A DNA stretch of 64,000 nt, from the NCBI GenBank assembly GCA_920105625.2, contig OV050033.1:108213700-108277699 (forward strand), read 5' to 3'. The notes under the pieces are model-generated. The model worked only from the letters and a program-made list of their open reading frames with translations. It searched no databases and was not told where the DNA came from. A program made the translations under genes and the position numbers. Positions 1 to 12,110 of this stretch are shown here, in pieces. Each line of letters opens with the position of its first letter. Position 1 is the stretch's first letter. The stretch is from Clusia tigrina (lineage: Eukaryota; Arthropoda; Insecta; Diptera; Clusiidae).

Positions 1-785
1 TTGAGTCCCAAATCAAACACTGATAAAACTTCAAATGGCCCCAACTTCTATACGGTAAGTCCTACACCTATCAAAGTTTGCAACATACAAATGCTTGTAA
101 CTTTTTACTGGAGCGTCATAAAACCTTGAAATTTTGTAACAATAAAGTACTCGAGCCTCTTTTCAATTTAAGCTATCGCTCAAAGCTATGCTGCCCTTGA
201 GTCCCAAATAAAACACTGATAAAACTTCAAATGGCCTCAACTTCTACACGGTACATCCTACACCTATCAAAGTTTGCAAGATACAAATGCTTGTAACTTT
301 TTACTGGAGCGTCATAAAACCTTGAAATTTTTTTAACAATAAAGTACTCGAGCCTCTTGTCAATTTAAGCTATCGCTCAAAGCTATGCTACCCTTGAGTC
401 CCAAATCAAACACTGACAAAACTTCAAATGGCCCTAACTTCGATACGGTACGTCCTACACCTATCAATTTTTGCAACATACAAATGCTTGTAACTTTATA
501 CTGGAGTGTCATAAGACATTGAAATTTTGTAACAATAAAGTACTCGAGCCTCTTGTCAATTTAAGCTATCGCTCACAGCTATGCCAACCTTGAGTCCCTA
601 ATCAAACACTGACAAATCTTCGAATGGCCCTAACTTCTATACGGTACGTCCTACACCTATCAAAGTTTGCAACATACAAATGCTTGTAACTTTTTACTGG
701 AGCGTCACAAAATCTTTAAACTTTGTAAAAATAAAGTTCTCGAGCCTCTTGTCTATTTAAGCTATCGCTCAAAGCTATGCTGCCC

Positions 786-981
786 TTGAGTCCCAAATCA
801 AACACTGATAAAACTTCAAATGGCCCTAGCTTCTATACGGTACGTCCTACACGTATCAAAGTTTCCAACATACAAATGCTTGTAACTTTTTACTGGAGCG
901 TCATAGAACCTTGAAATTTTGTAACAATAAAGTACTCGAGCCTCTTGTCAATTTAAGCTATCGCTCAAAGCTATGCAACCC
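786..981 (+). repeat. Representative full-length satellite monomer (196 bp)
   Basis: One complete unit counted from TTGAGTCCC to the base before the next TTGAGTCCC. In order it holds the CAAACACTGATAAAAC segment, the variable GGCCCTAGCTTCTATACGG segment, the well-conserved core with TACAA-ATGC-TTGTA dyad symmetry, the ACTGGAGCGTCATA box, the AACAATAAAGTACTCGAG box (AATAAA plus CTCGAG), and the CTATCGCTCAAAGCTATG direct-repeat segment (CTAT spaced by 10 bases). The phase is arbitrary. No CENP-B box (NTTCGNNNNANNCGGGN) was found by eye. Confidence 0.95.
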
Positions 982-1918
982 TTGAGTCCCAAATCAAACA
1001 CTGATTAAACTTCAAATATAACAAGCTTCTATACGGTACGTCCTACACCTATCAAAGTTTGCAACATACAAATGCTTGTAACTTTTTACTGGAGCGTCAT
1101 AAAACCTTGAAATTTTGTAACAATAACGTACTCGAGCCTCTTGCCAATTTAAGCTATCGCTCCAAGCTAAGCTACCCTTGAGTCCCAAACCAAACACAGA
1201 TAAAACTTCAAATGGCACTAACTTCTATACGGTACTTCCTACACCTATCAAAGTTTGCAACATACAAATGGTTGTAACTTTTTACTGGAGCGTCATAAAA
1301 CCTTGAAATTTTGTAACAATAAAGTACTCGAGCCTCTTGTCTATTTAAGCTATCGCTCAAAGCTATGCTGCCCTTGAGTCCCAAATCAAACACTGATAAA
1401 TCTTGAAATGGCCCCAACTTTTATACGGTAAGTCCTACACCTATCAAAGTTTGCAACATACAAATGCTTGTAACTTTTTACTGGAGCGTCATAAAACCTT
1501 GAAATTTTGTAACAATAAAGACTCGAGTCTCTTGTCAATTTAAGCTATCGCTCAAAGCTATGCAACCCTTGAGTCCCAAATCAAACACTGACAAAACTTC
1601 AAATGGCCCTAACTTCTATACGGTACGTCCTACACCTATCAATGTTTGCAACATACAAATGCTTGTAACTTTTTACTGGAGCGTCATAAAATCTTGAAAT
1701 TTTGTAACAATAACGTACTCGAGCCTCTTGCCAATTTAAGCTATCGCTCCAAGCTATGCTACCCTTGAGTCCCAAACCAAACACAGATAAAACTTCAAAT
1801 GGCACTAACTTCTATACGGTACGTCCTACACCTATCAAAGTTTGCAACATACAAATGCTTGTAACTTTTTACTGGAGCGTCATAAAACCTTGAAATTTTG
1901 TAACAATAAAGTACTCGA

Positions 1919-2063
1919 GCCTCAAACACTGATAAAACTTCAAATGGTTCCAACTTCTATACAGTACGTCCTACACCTATCAAAGTTTGCAACATACAAA
2001 TGCTTGTAACTTTTTACTGGAGCGTCATAAAACCTTGACATTTTGTAACAATAAAGTACTCGA
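1919..2063 (+). repeat. Short satellite monomer variant (about 145 bp, 51-bp internal deletion)
   Basis: GAGCCTC is joined directly to AAACACTG, removing the segment that normally runs from TTGTCAATTT to CCCAAAT. The ACTGG box spacing across the junction is 145 (1871 to 2016) against 196 upstream (1675 to 1871), so 51 bp are missing. The same junction recurs at about 2654, 8383, 10681, 11414, 13129, 15622, 16356, 17091, 24765, 25889, 27405, 28138, 29849, 31758, 34063, 34993, 37294, 38419, 39942, 40474, 42974, 44101, 44834, 46549, 47283, 48800, 49533, 50464, 52375, 53895, 54628, 56148, 56881, 58792, 60089, 61020, 62522 and 63824. A close variant at 7651 lacks seven more bases. The identical breakpoint indicates one ancestral deletion spread by array expansion. 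Confidence 0.9.
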
Positions 2064-2264
2064 GCATCTTGTCAATTTAAGCTATCGCTCAAAGCTATGC
2101 TACCCTTGAGTCCCAAATCAAACACTGACAAAACTTCAAATGGCGCTAACTTTTCTACGTTACTTCCTACACCTATCAAAGTTTCCAACATACAAATGCT
2201 TGTAACTTTTTACTGGAGCGTCATAAAACCTTGAAATTTTGTAACAATAAAGTACTCGAGCCTC

Positions 2265-4640
2265 TTGTCAATTTAAGCTATCGCTCTAAGCTATGCTGCC
2301 CTTGAGTCCCAAATAAAACACTGATAAAACTTCAAATGGCCCCAACTTCTACACGGTACATCCTACACCTATCAAAGTTTGCAAGATACAAATGCTTGTA
2401 ACTTTTTACTGGAGCGTCATAAAACCTTGAAATTCGTTTAACAATAAAGTACTCGAGCCTCTTGTCAATTTAAGCTATCGCTCCAAGCTATGCTACCCTT
2501 GAGTCCCAAATCAAATACAGATAAAACTTCAAATGGCACTAACTTCTATACGGTACGTCCCACACCTATCAAAGTTTGCAACATACAAATGCTTGTAACT
2601 TTTTACTGGAGCGTCATAAAACCTTGAAATTTTGTGACAATAAAGTAATCGAGCCTCAAACACTGATAAAACTTCAAATGGCCCTAGCTTCTATACGGTA
2701 CGTCCTACACGTATCACAGTTTCCAACATACAAATGCTTGTAACTTTTTACTGGAGCGTCATAAAACCTTGAAATTTTGTAACAATAAAGTACTCGAACC
2801 TCTTGTCAATTTAAGCTATCGCTCAAATCTATGCCACCCTTGAGTCCCTAATCAAACACTGACAAAACTTCAAATGGCCCTAACTTCTATACGGTACGTC
2901 CTACACCTATCAAAGTTTGCAACATACAAATGCTTGTAACTTTTTACTGGAGTTTCATAAAACCTTTAAATTTTGTAACAATAAAGTAATCGAGCCTCTT
3001 GTCTATTTAAGCTACCGATCAAAGCTATGCTGCCCTTGAGTCCCAAATCAAACACTGATAAAACTTCAAATGGCCCCAACTTCTATACGGTAAGTCCTAC
3101 ACCTATCAAAGTTTGCAACATACAAATGCTTGTAACTTTTTACTGGAGCGTCATAAAACCTTGAAATTTTGTAACAATAAAGTACTCGAGACTCTTTTCA
3201 ATTTAAGCTATCGCTCAAAGCTATGCTGCCCTTGAGTCCCAAATAAAACACTGATAAAACTTCAAATGACCTCAACTTCTATACGGTACATCCTACACCT
3301 ATCAAAGTTTGCAAGATACAAATGCTTGTAACTTTTTACTGGAGCGTCATAAAACCTTGAAATTTTTTTAACAATAAAGTACTCGAGCCTCTTGTCAATT
3401 TAAGCTATCGCTCAAAGCTATGCTACCCTTGAGTCCCAAATCAAACACTGACAAAACTTCAAATGGCCCTAACTTCGATACGGTACGTCCTACACCTATC
3501 AATTTTTGCAACATACAAATGCTTGTAAATTTATACTGGTGCGTCATAAGACATTGAAATTTTGTAACAATAAAGTACTCGAGCCTCTTGTCAATTTAAG
3601 CTATCGCTCAAAGCTATGCCAACCTTGAGTCCCTAATCAAACACTGACAAATCTTCAAATGGCCCTAACTTCTATACGGTACGTCCTACACCTATCAAAG
3701 TTTGCAACATACAAATGCTTGTAACATTTTACTGGAGCGTCATAAAACCTTGAAATTTTTTTTAACAATAAAGTACTCGAGCCTCTTGTCAATTTAAGCT
3801 ATCACTCAAAGCTATGCTACCCTTGAGTCCCAAATCAAACACTGACAAAACTTCAAATGGCCCTAACTTCTATACGGTACGTCCTACACCTATCAATGTT
3901 TGCAACATACAAATGCTTGTAACTTTATACTGTAGCGTCATAAGACCTTGAAATTTTGTAACAATAAAGTACTCGAGCCTCTTGTCAATTTAAGCTATCG
4001 CTCAAAACTATGCTGCCCTTGAATCCCAAATCAAACACTGATAAAACTTCAAATGGCCCCAACTTATATACGGTACGTCCTACACCTATCAAAGTTTGCA
4101 ACATACAAATGCTTGTAACTTTTTACTGGAGCGTCATAAAACCTTGAAATTTTGTAACAATAAAGTACTCGAACCTCTTGTCAATTTAAGCTATCGGTCA
4201 AATCTATGCCACCCTTGAGTCCCTAATCAAACACTGACAAAACTTCAAATGGCCCTAACTTCTATACGGTAAGTCCTACACCTATCAAAGTTTGCAACAA
4301 ACAAATGCTTGTAACTTTTTACTGGAGCGTCATAAACCCTTGAAATTTTGTAACAATAAAGTACTCGAGCCTCTTTTCAATTTAAGCTATCGCTCAAAGC
4401 TATGCTGCCCTTGAGTCCCAAATCAAACACTGATAAAACTTCAAATGGCCCCAACTTCTACACGGTTTGCAACATACAAATGCTTGTATCTTTTTACTGG
4501 AGCGTCATAAAACCTTTTAATTTTGTAACAATAAAGTACTCGAGCCTCTTGTCTATTTAAGCTATCGCTCAAAGCTATGCTGCCCTTGAGTCCCAAATCA
4601 AACACTGATAAAACTTCAAATGGCCCCAACTTCTAACCGG
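2265..4640 (+). repeat. Segmental duplication, copy A (partner 16702-19470)
   Basis: Rare variants match the partner at a constant offset of 14437: ATTCGTTTAAC (2432 and 16869), CTACCGATC (3012 and 17449), ACTGGTGCG (3535 and 17972). After about 3.72 kb the offset becomes 14830, because the partner holds about 393 extra bp (two monomers). The blocks share monomer order and private substitutions, so this is duplication of a multi-monomer block rather than chance similarity among monomers. Confidence 0.85.
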
Positions 4641-4690
4641 TTTGCAACATACAAATGCTTGTATCTTTTTACTGGAGCGTCATAAAACCT
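4441..4690 (+). repeat. Medium satellite monomer variants (about 175 bp, 21-bp deletion)
   Basis: In these monomers ACACGG is followed directly by TTTGCAACATAC; the 21-bp segment from ACGTCCTACA through CAAAGT is missing. Two adjacent copies lie here (junctions near 4465 and 4640) and two more at about 19295 and 19470, where equivalent points are 175 bp apart (19271 and 19446). Single copies lie near 59816 and 63548. They also share the substitutions CTTGTATC and CCTTTTAATTTTG, so they form one monomer subfamily. Confidence 0.9.
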
Positions 4691-6944
4691 TTTAATTTTT
4701 TAACAATAAAGTACTCGAGCCTCTTGTCAATTTAAGCTATCGCTCAAGGCTATGCTACCCTTGAGTCCCAAATCAAACACTGACAAAACTTCAAATGGCC
4801 CTAACTTCGATACGGTACGTCCTACACCTATCAATTTTTGCAACATACAAATGCTTGTAACTTTATACTGGAGCGTCATAAGACCTTGAAATTTTGTAAC
4901 AATAAAGTACTCGAGCCTCTTGTCAATTTAAGCTATCGCTCAAAGCTATGCCAACCTTGAGTCCCTAATCAAACACTGACAAATCTTCAAATGGCCCTAA
5001 CTTCTATACGGTACGTCCTACACCTATCAAAGTTTGCAACATACAAATGCTTGTAACTTTTTACTGGAGCGTCACAAAACCTTTAAACTTTGTAAAAATA
5101 AAGTTCTCGAGCCTCTTGTCTATTTAAGCTATCGCTCAAAGCTATGCTGCCCTTGAGTCCCAAATCAAACACTGATAAAACTTCAAATGGCCCTAGCTTC
5201 TATACGGTACGTCCTACACGTATCAAAGTTTCCAACATACAAATGCTTGTAACTTTTTACTGGAGCGTCATAGAACCTTGAAATTTTGTAACAATAAAGT
5301 ACTCGAGCCTCTTGTCAATTTAAGCTATCGCTCAAAGCTATGCTGCCCTTGAGTCCCAAATCAAACACTGATAAAACTTCAAATGGCCCCAACTTCAACA
5401 CGGTACGTCCTACATCTATCAAAGTTTGCAAGATACAAATGCTTGTAACTTTTTACTGGAGCGTCATAAAACCTTGAAATTTTTTTAACAATAAAGTACT
5501 CGAGCCTCTTGTCTATTTAAGCTATCGGTCAAAGCTATGCTGCCCTTGAGTCCCAAATCAAACACTGATAAATCTTGAAATGGCCCCAACTTTTATACGG
5601 TAAGTCCTACACCTATCAAAGTTTGCAACATACAAATGCTTGTAACTTTTTACTGGAGCGTCATAAAACCTTGAAATTTTGTAACAATAAAGACTCGAGT
5701 CTCTTGTCAATTTAAGCTATCGCTCAAACTATGCCACCCTTGAGTCCCTAATCAAACACTGACAAAACTTCAAATGGCCCTAACTTCTATACGGTACGTC
5801 CTACACCTATCAAAGTTTGCAACATACAAATGGTTGTAACTTTTTACTGGAGCGTCATAAAACCTTGAAATTTTGTAACAATAAAGTACTCGAACCTCTT
5901 GTCAATTTAAGCTATCGCTCAAATCTATGCCACCCTTGAGTCCCTAATCAAACACTGACAAAACTTCAAATGGCCCTAACTTCTATACGGTACGTCCTAC
6001 ACCTATCAAAGTTTGCACCATACAAATGCTTGTAACTTTTTACTGGAGCGTCATAAAACCTTGAAATTTTGTAACAATAAAGTACTCGAGCCTCTTTTCA
6101 ATTTAAGCTATCGCTCAAAGCTATGCTGCCCTTGAGTCCCAAATAAAACACTGATAAAACTTCAAATGGCCCCAACTTCTATACGGTAAGTCCTACACCT
6201 ATCAAAGTTTGCAACATACAAATGCTTGTAACTTTTTACTGGAGCGTCATAAGACCTTGAAATTTTGTAACAATAAAGTACTCGAGCCTCTTGTCAATTT
6301 AAGCTATCGCTCAAAGCTATGCCAACCTTGAGTCCCTAATCAAACACTGACAAATCTTCAAATGGCCCTAACTTCTATACGGTACGTCCTACACCTATCA
6401 AAGTTTGCAACATACAAATGCTTGTAACTTTTTACTGGAGCGTCACAAAACCTTTAAACTTTGTAAAAATAAAGTTCTCGAGCCTCTTGTCAATTTAAGC
6501 TATCACTCAAAGCTATGCTACCCTTGAGTCCCAAATCAAACACTGACAAAACTTCAAATGGCCCTAACTTCTATACGGTACGTCCTACACCTATCAATGT
6601 TTGCTACATACAAATGCTTGTAACTTTATACTGGAGCGTCATAAGACCTTGAAATTTTGTAACAATAAAGTACTCGAGCCTCTTGTCAATTTAAGCTATC
6701 GCTCAAAACTATGCTGCCCTTGAATCCCAAATCAAACACTGATAAAACTTCGAATGGCCCCAACTTCTATACGGTACGTCCTACACCTATCAAAGTTTGC
6801 AACATACAAATGCTTGTAACTTTTTACTGGAGCGTCATAAAACCTTGAAATTTTGTAACAATAAAGTACTCGAGCCTCTTGTCAATTTAAGCTATCGCTC
6901 AAACTATGCCACCCTTGAGTCCCTAATCAAACACTGACAAAACT

Positions 6945-9900
6945 TCAAATGGCCCTAACTTCTATACGGTACGTCCTACACCTATCAAAGTTTGCAACAT
7001 ACAAATGGTTGTAACTTTTTACTGGAGCGTCATAAAACCTTGAAATTTTGTAACAATAAAGTACTCGAGCCTCTTGTCTATTTAAGCTATCGCTCAAAGC
7101 TATGCTGCCCTTGAGTCCCAAATCAAACACTGAAATCTTGAAATGGCCCCAACTTTTATACGGTAAGTCCTACACCTATCAAAGTTTGCAACATACAAAT
7201 GCTTGTAACTTTTTACTGGAGCGTCATAAAACCTTGAAATTTTGTAACAATAAAGACTCGAGTCTCTTGTCAATTTAAGCTATCGCTCAAAGCTTTGCAA
7301 CCCTTGAATCCCAAATCAAACACTGATTAAACTTCAAATATAACAAGCTTCTATACGGTACGTCCTACACCTATCAAAGTTTGCAACATACAAATGCTTG
7401 TAACTTTTTACTGGAGAGTCATAAAACCTTGAAATTTTGTAACAATAACGTACTCGAGCCTCTTGTCAATTTAAGCTATCGCTCCAAGCTATGCTACCCT
7501 TGAGTCCCAAACCATACACAGATAAAACTTCAAATGGCACTAACTTCTATACGGTACGTCCTACACCTATCAAAGTTTGCAACATACAAATGCTTGTAAC
7601 TTTTTACTGGAGCGTCATAAAACCTTGAAATTTTGTAACAATAAAGTACTCAAACACTGATAAAACTTCAAATGGTTCCAACTTCTATACAGTACGTCCT
7701 ACACCTATCAAAGTTTGCAACATACAAATGATTGTAACTTTTTACTGGAGCGTCATAAAACCTTGACATTTTGTAACAATAAAGTACTCGAGCATCTTGT
7801 CAATTTAAGCTATCGCTCAAAGCTATGCTACCCTTGAGTCCCAAATCAAACACTGACAAAACTTCAAATGGCGCTAACTTTTCTACGTTACTTCCTACAC
7901 CTATCAAAGTTTCCAACATACAAATGCTTGTAACTTTTTACTGGAGCGTCATAAAACCTTGAAATTTTGTAACAATAAAGTACTCGAGCCTCTTGTCAAT
8001 TTAAGCTATCGCTCTAAGCTATGCTGCCCTTGAGTCCCAAATAAAACACTGATAAAACTTCAAATGGCCCCAACTTCTACACGGTACATCCTACACCTAT
8101 CAAAGTTTGCAAGATACAAATGCTTGTAACTTTTTACTGGAGCGTCATAAAACCTTGAAATTTGTTTAACAATAAAGTACTCGAGCCTCTTGTCAATTTA
8201 AGCTATCGCTCCAAGCTATGCTACCCTTGAGTCCCAAATCAAATACAGATAAAACTTCAAATGGCACTAACTTCTATACGGTACGTCCCACACCTATCAA
8301 AGTTTGCAACATACAAATGCTTGTAACTTTTTACTGGAGCGTCATAAAACCTTGAAATTTTGTGACAATAAAGTAATCGAGCCTCAAACACTGATAAAAC
8401 TTCAAATGGCCCTAGCTTCTATACGGTACGTCCTACACGTATCAAAGTTTCCAACATACAAATGCTTGTAACTTTTTACTGGAGCGTCATAAAACCTTGA
8501 AATTTTGTAACAATAAAGTACTCGAACCTCTTGTCAATTTAAGCTATCGCTCAAATCTATGCCACCCTTGAGTCCCTAATCAAATACTGACAAAACTTCA
8601 AATGGCCCTAACTTCTATACGGTACGTCCTACACCTATCAAAGTTTGCAACATACAAATGCTTGTAACTTTTTACTGGAGCGTCATAAAACCTTTAAATT
8701 TTGTAACAATAAAGTACTCGAGCCTCTTGTCTATTTAAGCTACCGATCAAAGCTATGCTGCCCTTGAGTCCCAAATCAAACACTGATAAAACTTCAAATG
8801 GCCCCAACTTATATACGGTAAGTCCTACACCTATCAAAGTTTGCAACATACAAATGCTTGTAACTTTTTACTGGAGCGTCATAAAACCTTGAAATTTTGT
8901 AACAATAAAGTACTCGAGCCTCTTTTCAATTTAAGCTATCGCTCAAAGCTATGCTGCCCTTGAGTCCCAAATAAAACACTGATAAAACTTCAAATGGCCT
9001 CAACTTCTACACGGTACATCCTACACCTATCAAAGTTTGCAAGATACAAATGCTTGTAACTTTTTACTGGAGCGTCATAAGACCTTGAAATTTTGTAACA
9101 ATAAAGTACTCGAGCCTCTTGTCAATTTAAGCTATCGCTCAAAGCTATGCCAACCTTGAGTCCCTAATCAAACACTGACAAATCTTCAAATGGCCCTAAC
9201 TTCTATACGGTACGTCCTACACCTATCAAAGTTTGCAACATACAAATGCTTGTAACTTTTTACTGGAGCGTCACAAAACCTTTAAACTTTGTAAAAATAA
9301 AGTTCTCGAGCCTCTTGTCTATTTAAGCTATCGCTCAAAGCTATGCTGCCCTTGAGTCCCAAATCAAACACTGATAAAACTTCAAATGGCCCTAGCTTCT
9401 ATACGGTACGTCCTACACGTATCAAAGTTTCCAACATACAAATGCTTGTAACTTTTTACTGGAGCGTCATAGAACCTTGAAATTTTGTAACAATAAAGTA
9501 CTCGAGTCTCTTGTCAATTTAAGCTATCGCTCAAAGCTATGCTGCCCTTGAGTCCCAAATCAAACACTGATAAAACTTCAAATGGCCCCAACTTCTACAC
9601 GGTACGTCCTACATCTATCAAAGTTTGCAAGATACAAATGCTTGTAACTTTTTACTGGAGCGTCATAAAACCTTGAAATTTGTTTAACAATAAAGTACTC
9701 GAGCCTCTTGTCAATTTAAGCTATCACTCAAAGCTATGCTACCCTTGAGTCCCAAATCAAACACTGACAAAACTTCAAATGGCCCTAACTTCTATACGGT
9801 ACGTCCTACACCTATCAATGTTTGCAACATACAAATGCTTGTAACTTTATACTGGAGCGTCATAAGACCTTGAAATTTTGTAACAATAAAGTACTCGAGC

Positions 9901-12110
9901 CTCTTGTCAATTTAAGCTATCGCTCAAACTATGCCACCCTTGAGTCCCTAATCAAACACTGACAAAACTTCAAATGGCCCTAACTTCTATACGGTACGTC
10001 CTACACCTATCAAAGTTTGCAACATACAAATGGTTGTAACTTTTTACTGGAGCGTCATAAAACCTTGAAATTTTGTAACAATAAAGTACTCGAGCCTCTT
10101 GTCTATTTAAGCTATCGCTCAAAGCTATGCTGCCCTTGAGTCCCAAATCAAACACTGAAATCTTGAAATGGCCCCAACTTTTATACGGTAAGTCCTACAC
10201 CTATCAAAGTTTGCAACATACAAATGCTTGTAACTTTTTACTGGAGCGTCATAAAACCTTGAAATTTTGTAACAATAAAGACTCGAGTCTCTTGTCAATT
10301 TAAGCTATCGCTCAAAGCTTTGCAACCCTTGAGTCCCAAATCAAACACTGATTAAACTTCAAATATAACAAGCTTCTATACGGTACGTCCTACACCTATC
10401 AAAGTTTGCAACATACAAATGCTTGTAACTTTTTACTGGAGCGTCATAAAACCTTGAAATTTTGTAACAATAACGTACTCGAGCCTCTTGTCAATTTAAG
10501 CTATCGCTCCAAGCTATGCTACCCTTGAGTCCCAAACCATACACAGATAAAACTTCAAATGGCACTAACTTCTATACGGTACGTCCTACACCTATCAAAG
10601 TTTGCAACATACAAATGCTTGTAACTTTTTACTGGAGCGTCATAAAACCTTGAAATTTTGTAACAATAAAGTACTCGAGCCTCAAACACTGATAAAACTT
10701 CAAATGGTTCCAATTTCTATACAGTACGTCCTACACCTATCAAAGTTTGCAACATACAAATGCTTGTAACTTTTTACTGGAGCGTCATAAAACCTTGACA
10801 TTTTGTAACAATAAAGTACTCGAGCATCTTGTCAATTTAAGCTATCGCTCAAAGCTATGCTACCCTTGAGTCCCAAATCAAACACTGACAAAACTTCAAA
10901 TGGCCCTAACTTTTCTACGTTACGTCCTACACCTATTAAAGTTTCCAACATACAAATGCTTGTAACTTTTTACTGGAGCGTCATAAAACCTTGAAATTTT
11001 GTAACAATAAAGTACTCGAGCCTCTTGTCAATTTAAGCTATCGCTCTAAGCTATGCTGCCCTTGAGTCCCAAATAAAACACTGATAAAACTTCAAATGGC
11101 CCCAACTTCTACACGGTACATCCTACACCTATCAAAGTTTGCAAGATACAAATGCTTGTAACTTTTTACTGGAGCGTCATAAAACCTTGAAATTTGTTTA
11201 ACAATAAAGTACTCGAGCCTCTTGTAAATTTAAGCTATCGCTCCAAGCTATGCTACCCTTGAGTCCCAAATCAAATACAGATAAAACTTCAAATGGCACT
11301 AACTTCTATACGGTACGTCCCACACCTATCAAAGTTTGCAACATACAAATGCTTGTAACTTTTTACTGGAGCGTCATAAAACCTTGAAATTTTGTGACAA
11401 TAAAGTAATCGAGCCTCAAACACTGATAAAACTTCAAATGGCCCTAGCTTCTATACGGTACGTCCTACACGTATCAAAGTTTCCAACATACAAATGCTTG
11501 TAACTTTTTACTGGAGCGTCATAAAACCTTGAAATTTTGTAACAATAAAGTACTCGAACCTCTTGTCAATTTAAGCTATCGCTCAAATCTATGCCACCCT
11601 TGAGTCCCTAATCAAACACTGACAAAACTTCAAATGGCCCTAACTTCTATACGGTACGTCCTACACCTATCAAAGTTTGCAACATACAAATGCTTGTAAC
11701 TTTTTACTGGAGCGTCATAAAACCTTTAAATTTTGTAACAATAAAGTACTCGAGCCTCTTGTCTATTTAAGCTACCGATCAAAGCTATGCTGCCCTTGAG
11801 TCCCAAATCAAACACTGATAAAACTTCAAATGGCCCCAACTTCTATACGGTAAGTCCTACACCTATCAAAGTTTGCAACATACAAATGCTTGTAACTTTT
11901 TACTGGAGCGTCATAAAACCTTGAAATTTTGTAACAATAAAGTACTCGAGCCTCTTTTCAATTTAAGCTATCGCTCAAAGCTATGCTGCCCTTGAGTCCC
12001 AAATAAAACACTGATAAAACTTCAAATGGCCTCAACTTCTACACGGTACATCCTACACCTATCAAAGTTTGCAAGATACAAATGCTTGTAACTTTTTACT
12101 GGAGCGTCAT
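6945..12110 (+). repeat. Tandem higher-order duplication of about 3.03 kb
   Basis: A private monomer pair around 6945-7330, including the change CTTCAAATATAACAAGC, recurs 3025 bp downstream (7324 versus 10349). After a 7-bp indel at the short-monomer junction (7651 versus 10683) the offset is 3032 and holds at 8385/11417 and 8741/11773. The similarity breaks near 9080/12112. 3032 bp is close to 14 full plus 2 short monomers (3034 bp), so the repeat unit is a 16-monomer block. Confidence 0.85.

Noticed and set aside
1..196. CENP-B box or other known centromere-protein motif in the monomer
   Set aside because: No match to the CENP-B box pattern was found by eye, so a centromere assignment is not supported by motif evidence.
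1012..1805. Minus-strand open frames of 68-69 codons over satellite monomers (also at 4441, 6945, 9970, 14913, 19271, 19446, 31180, 59793 and 63525)
   Set aside because: They are the same antisense stretch of the satellite repeated. A 196-bp period shifts frame each monomer, most monomers break the frame, and no start context, domain or codon conservation is seen.
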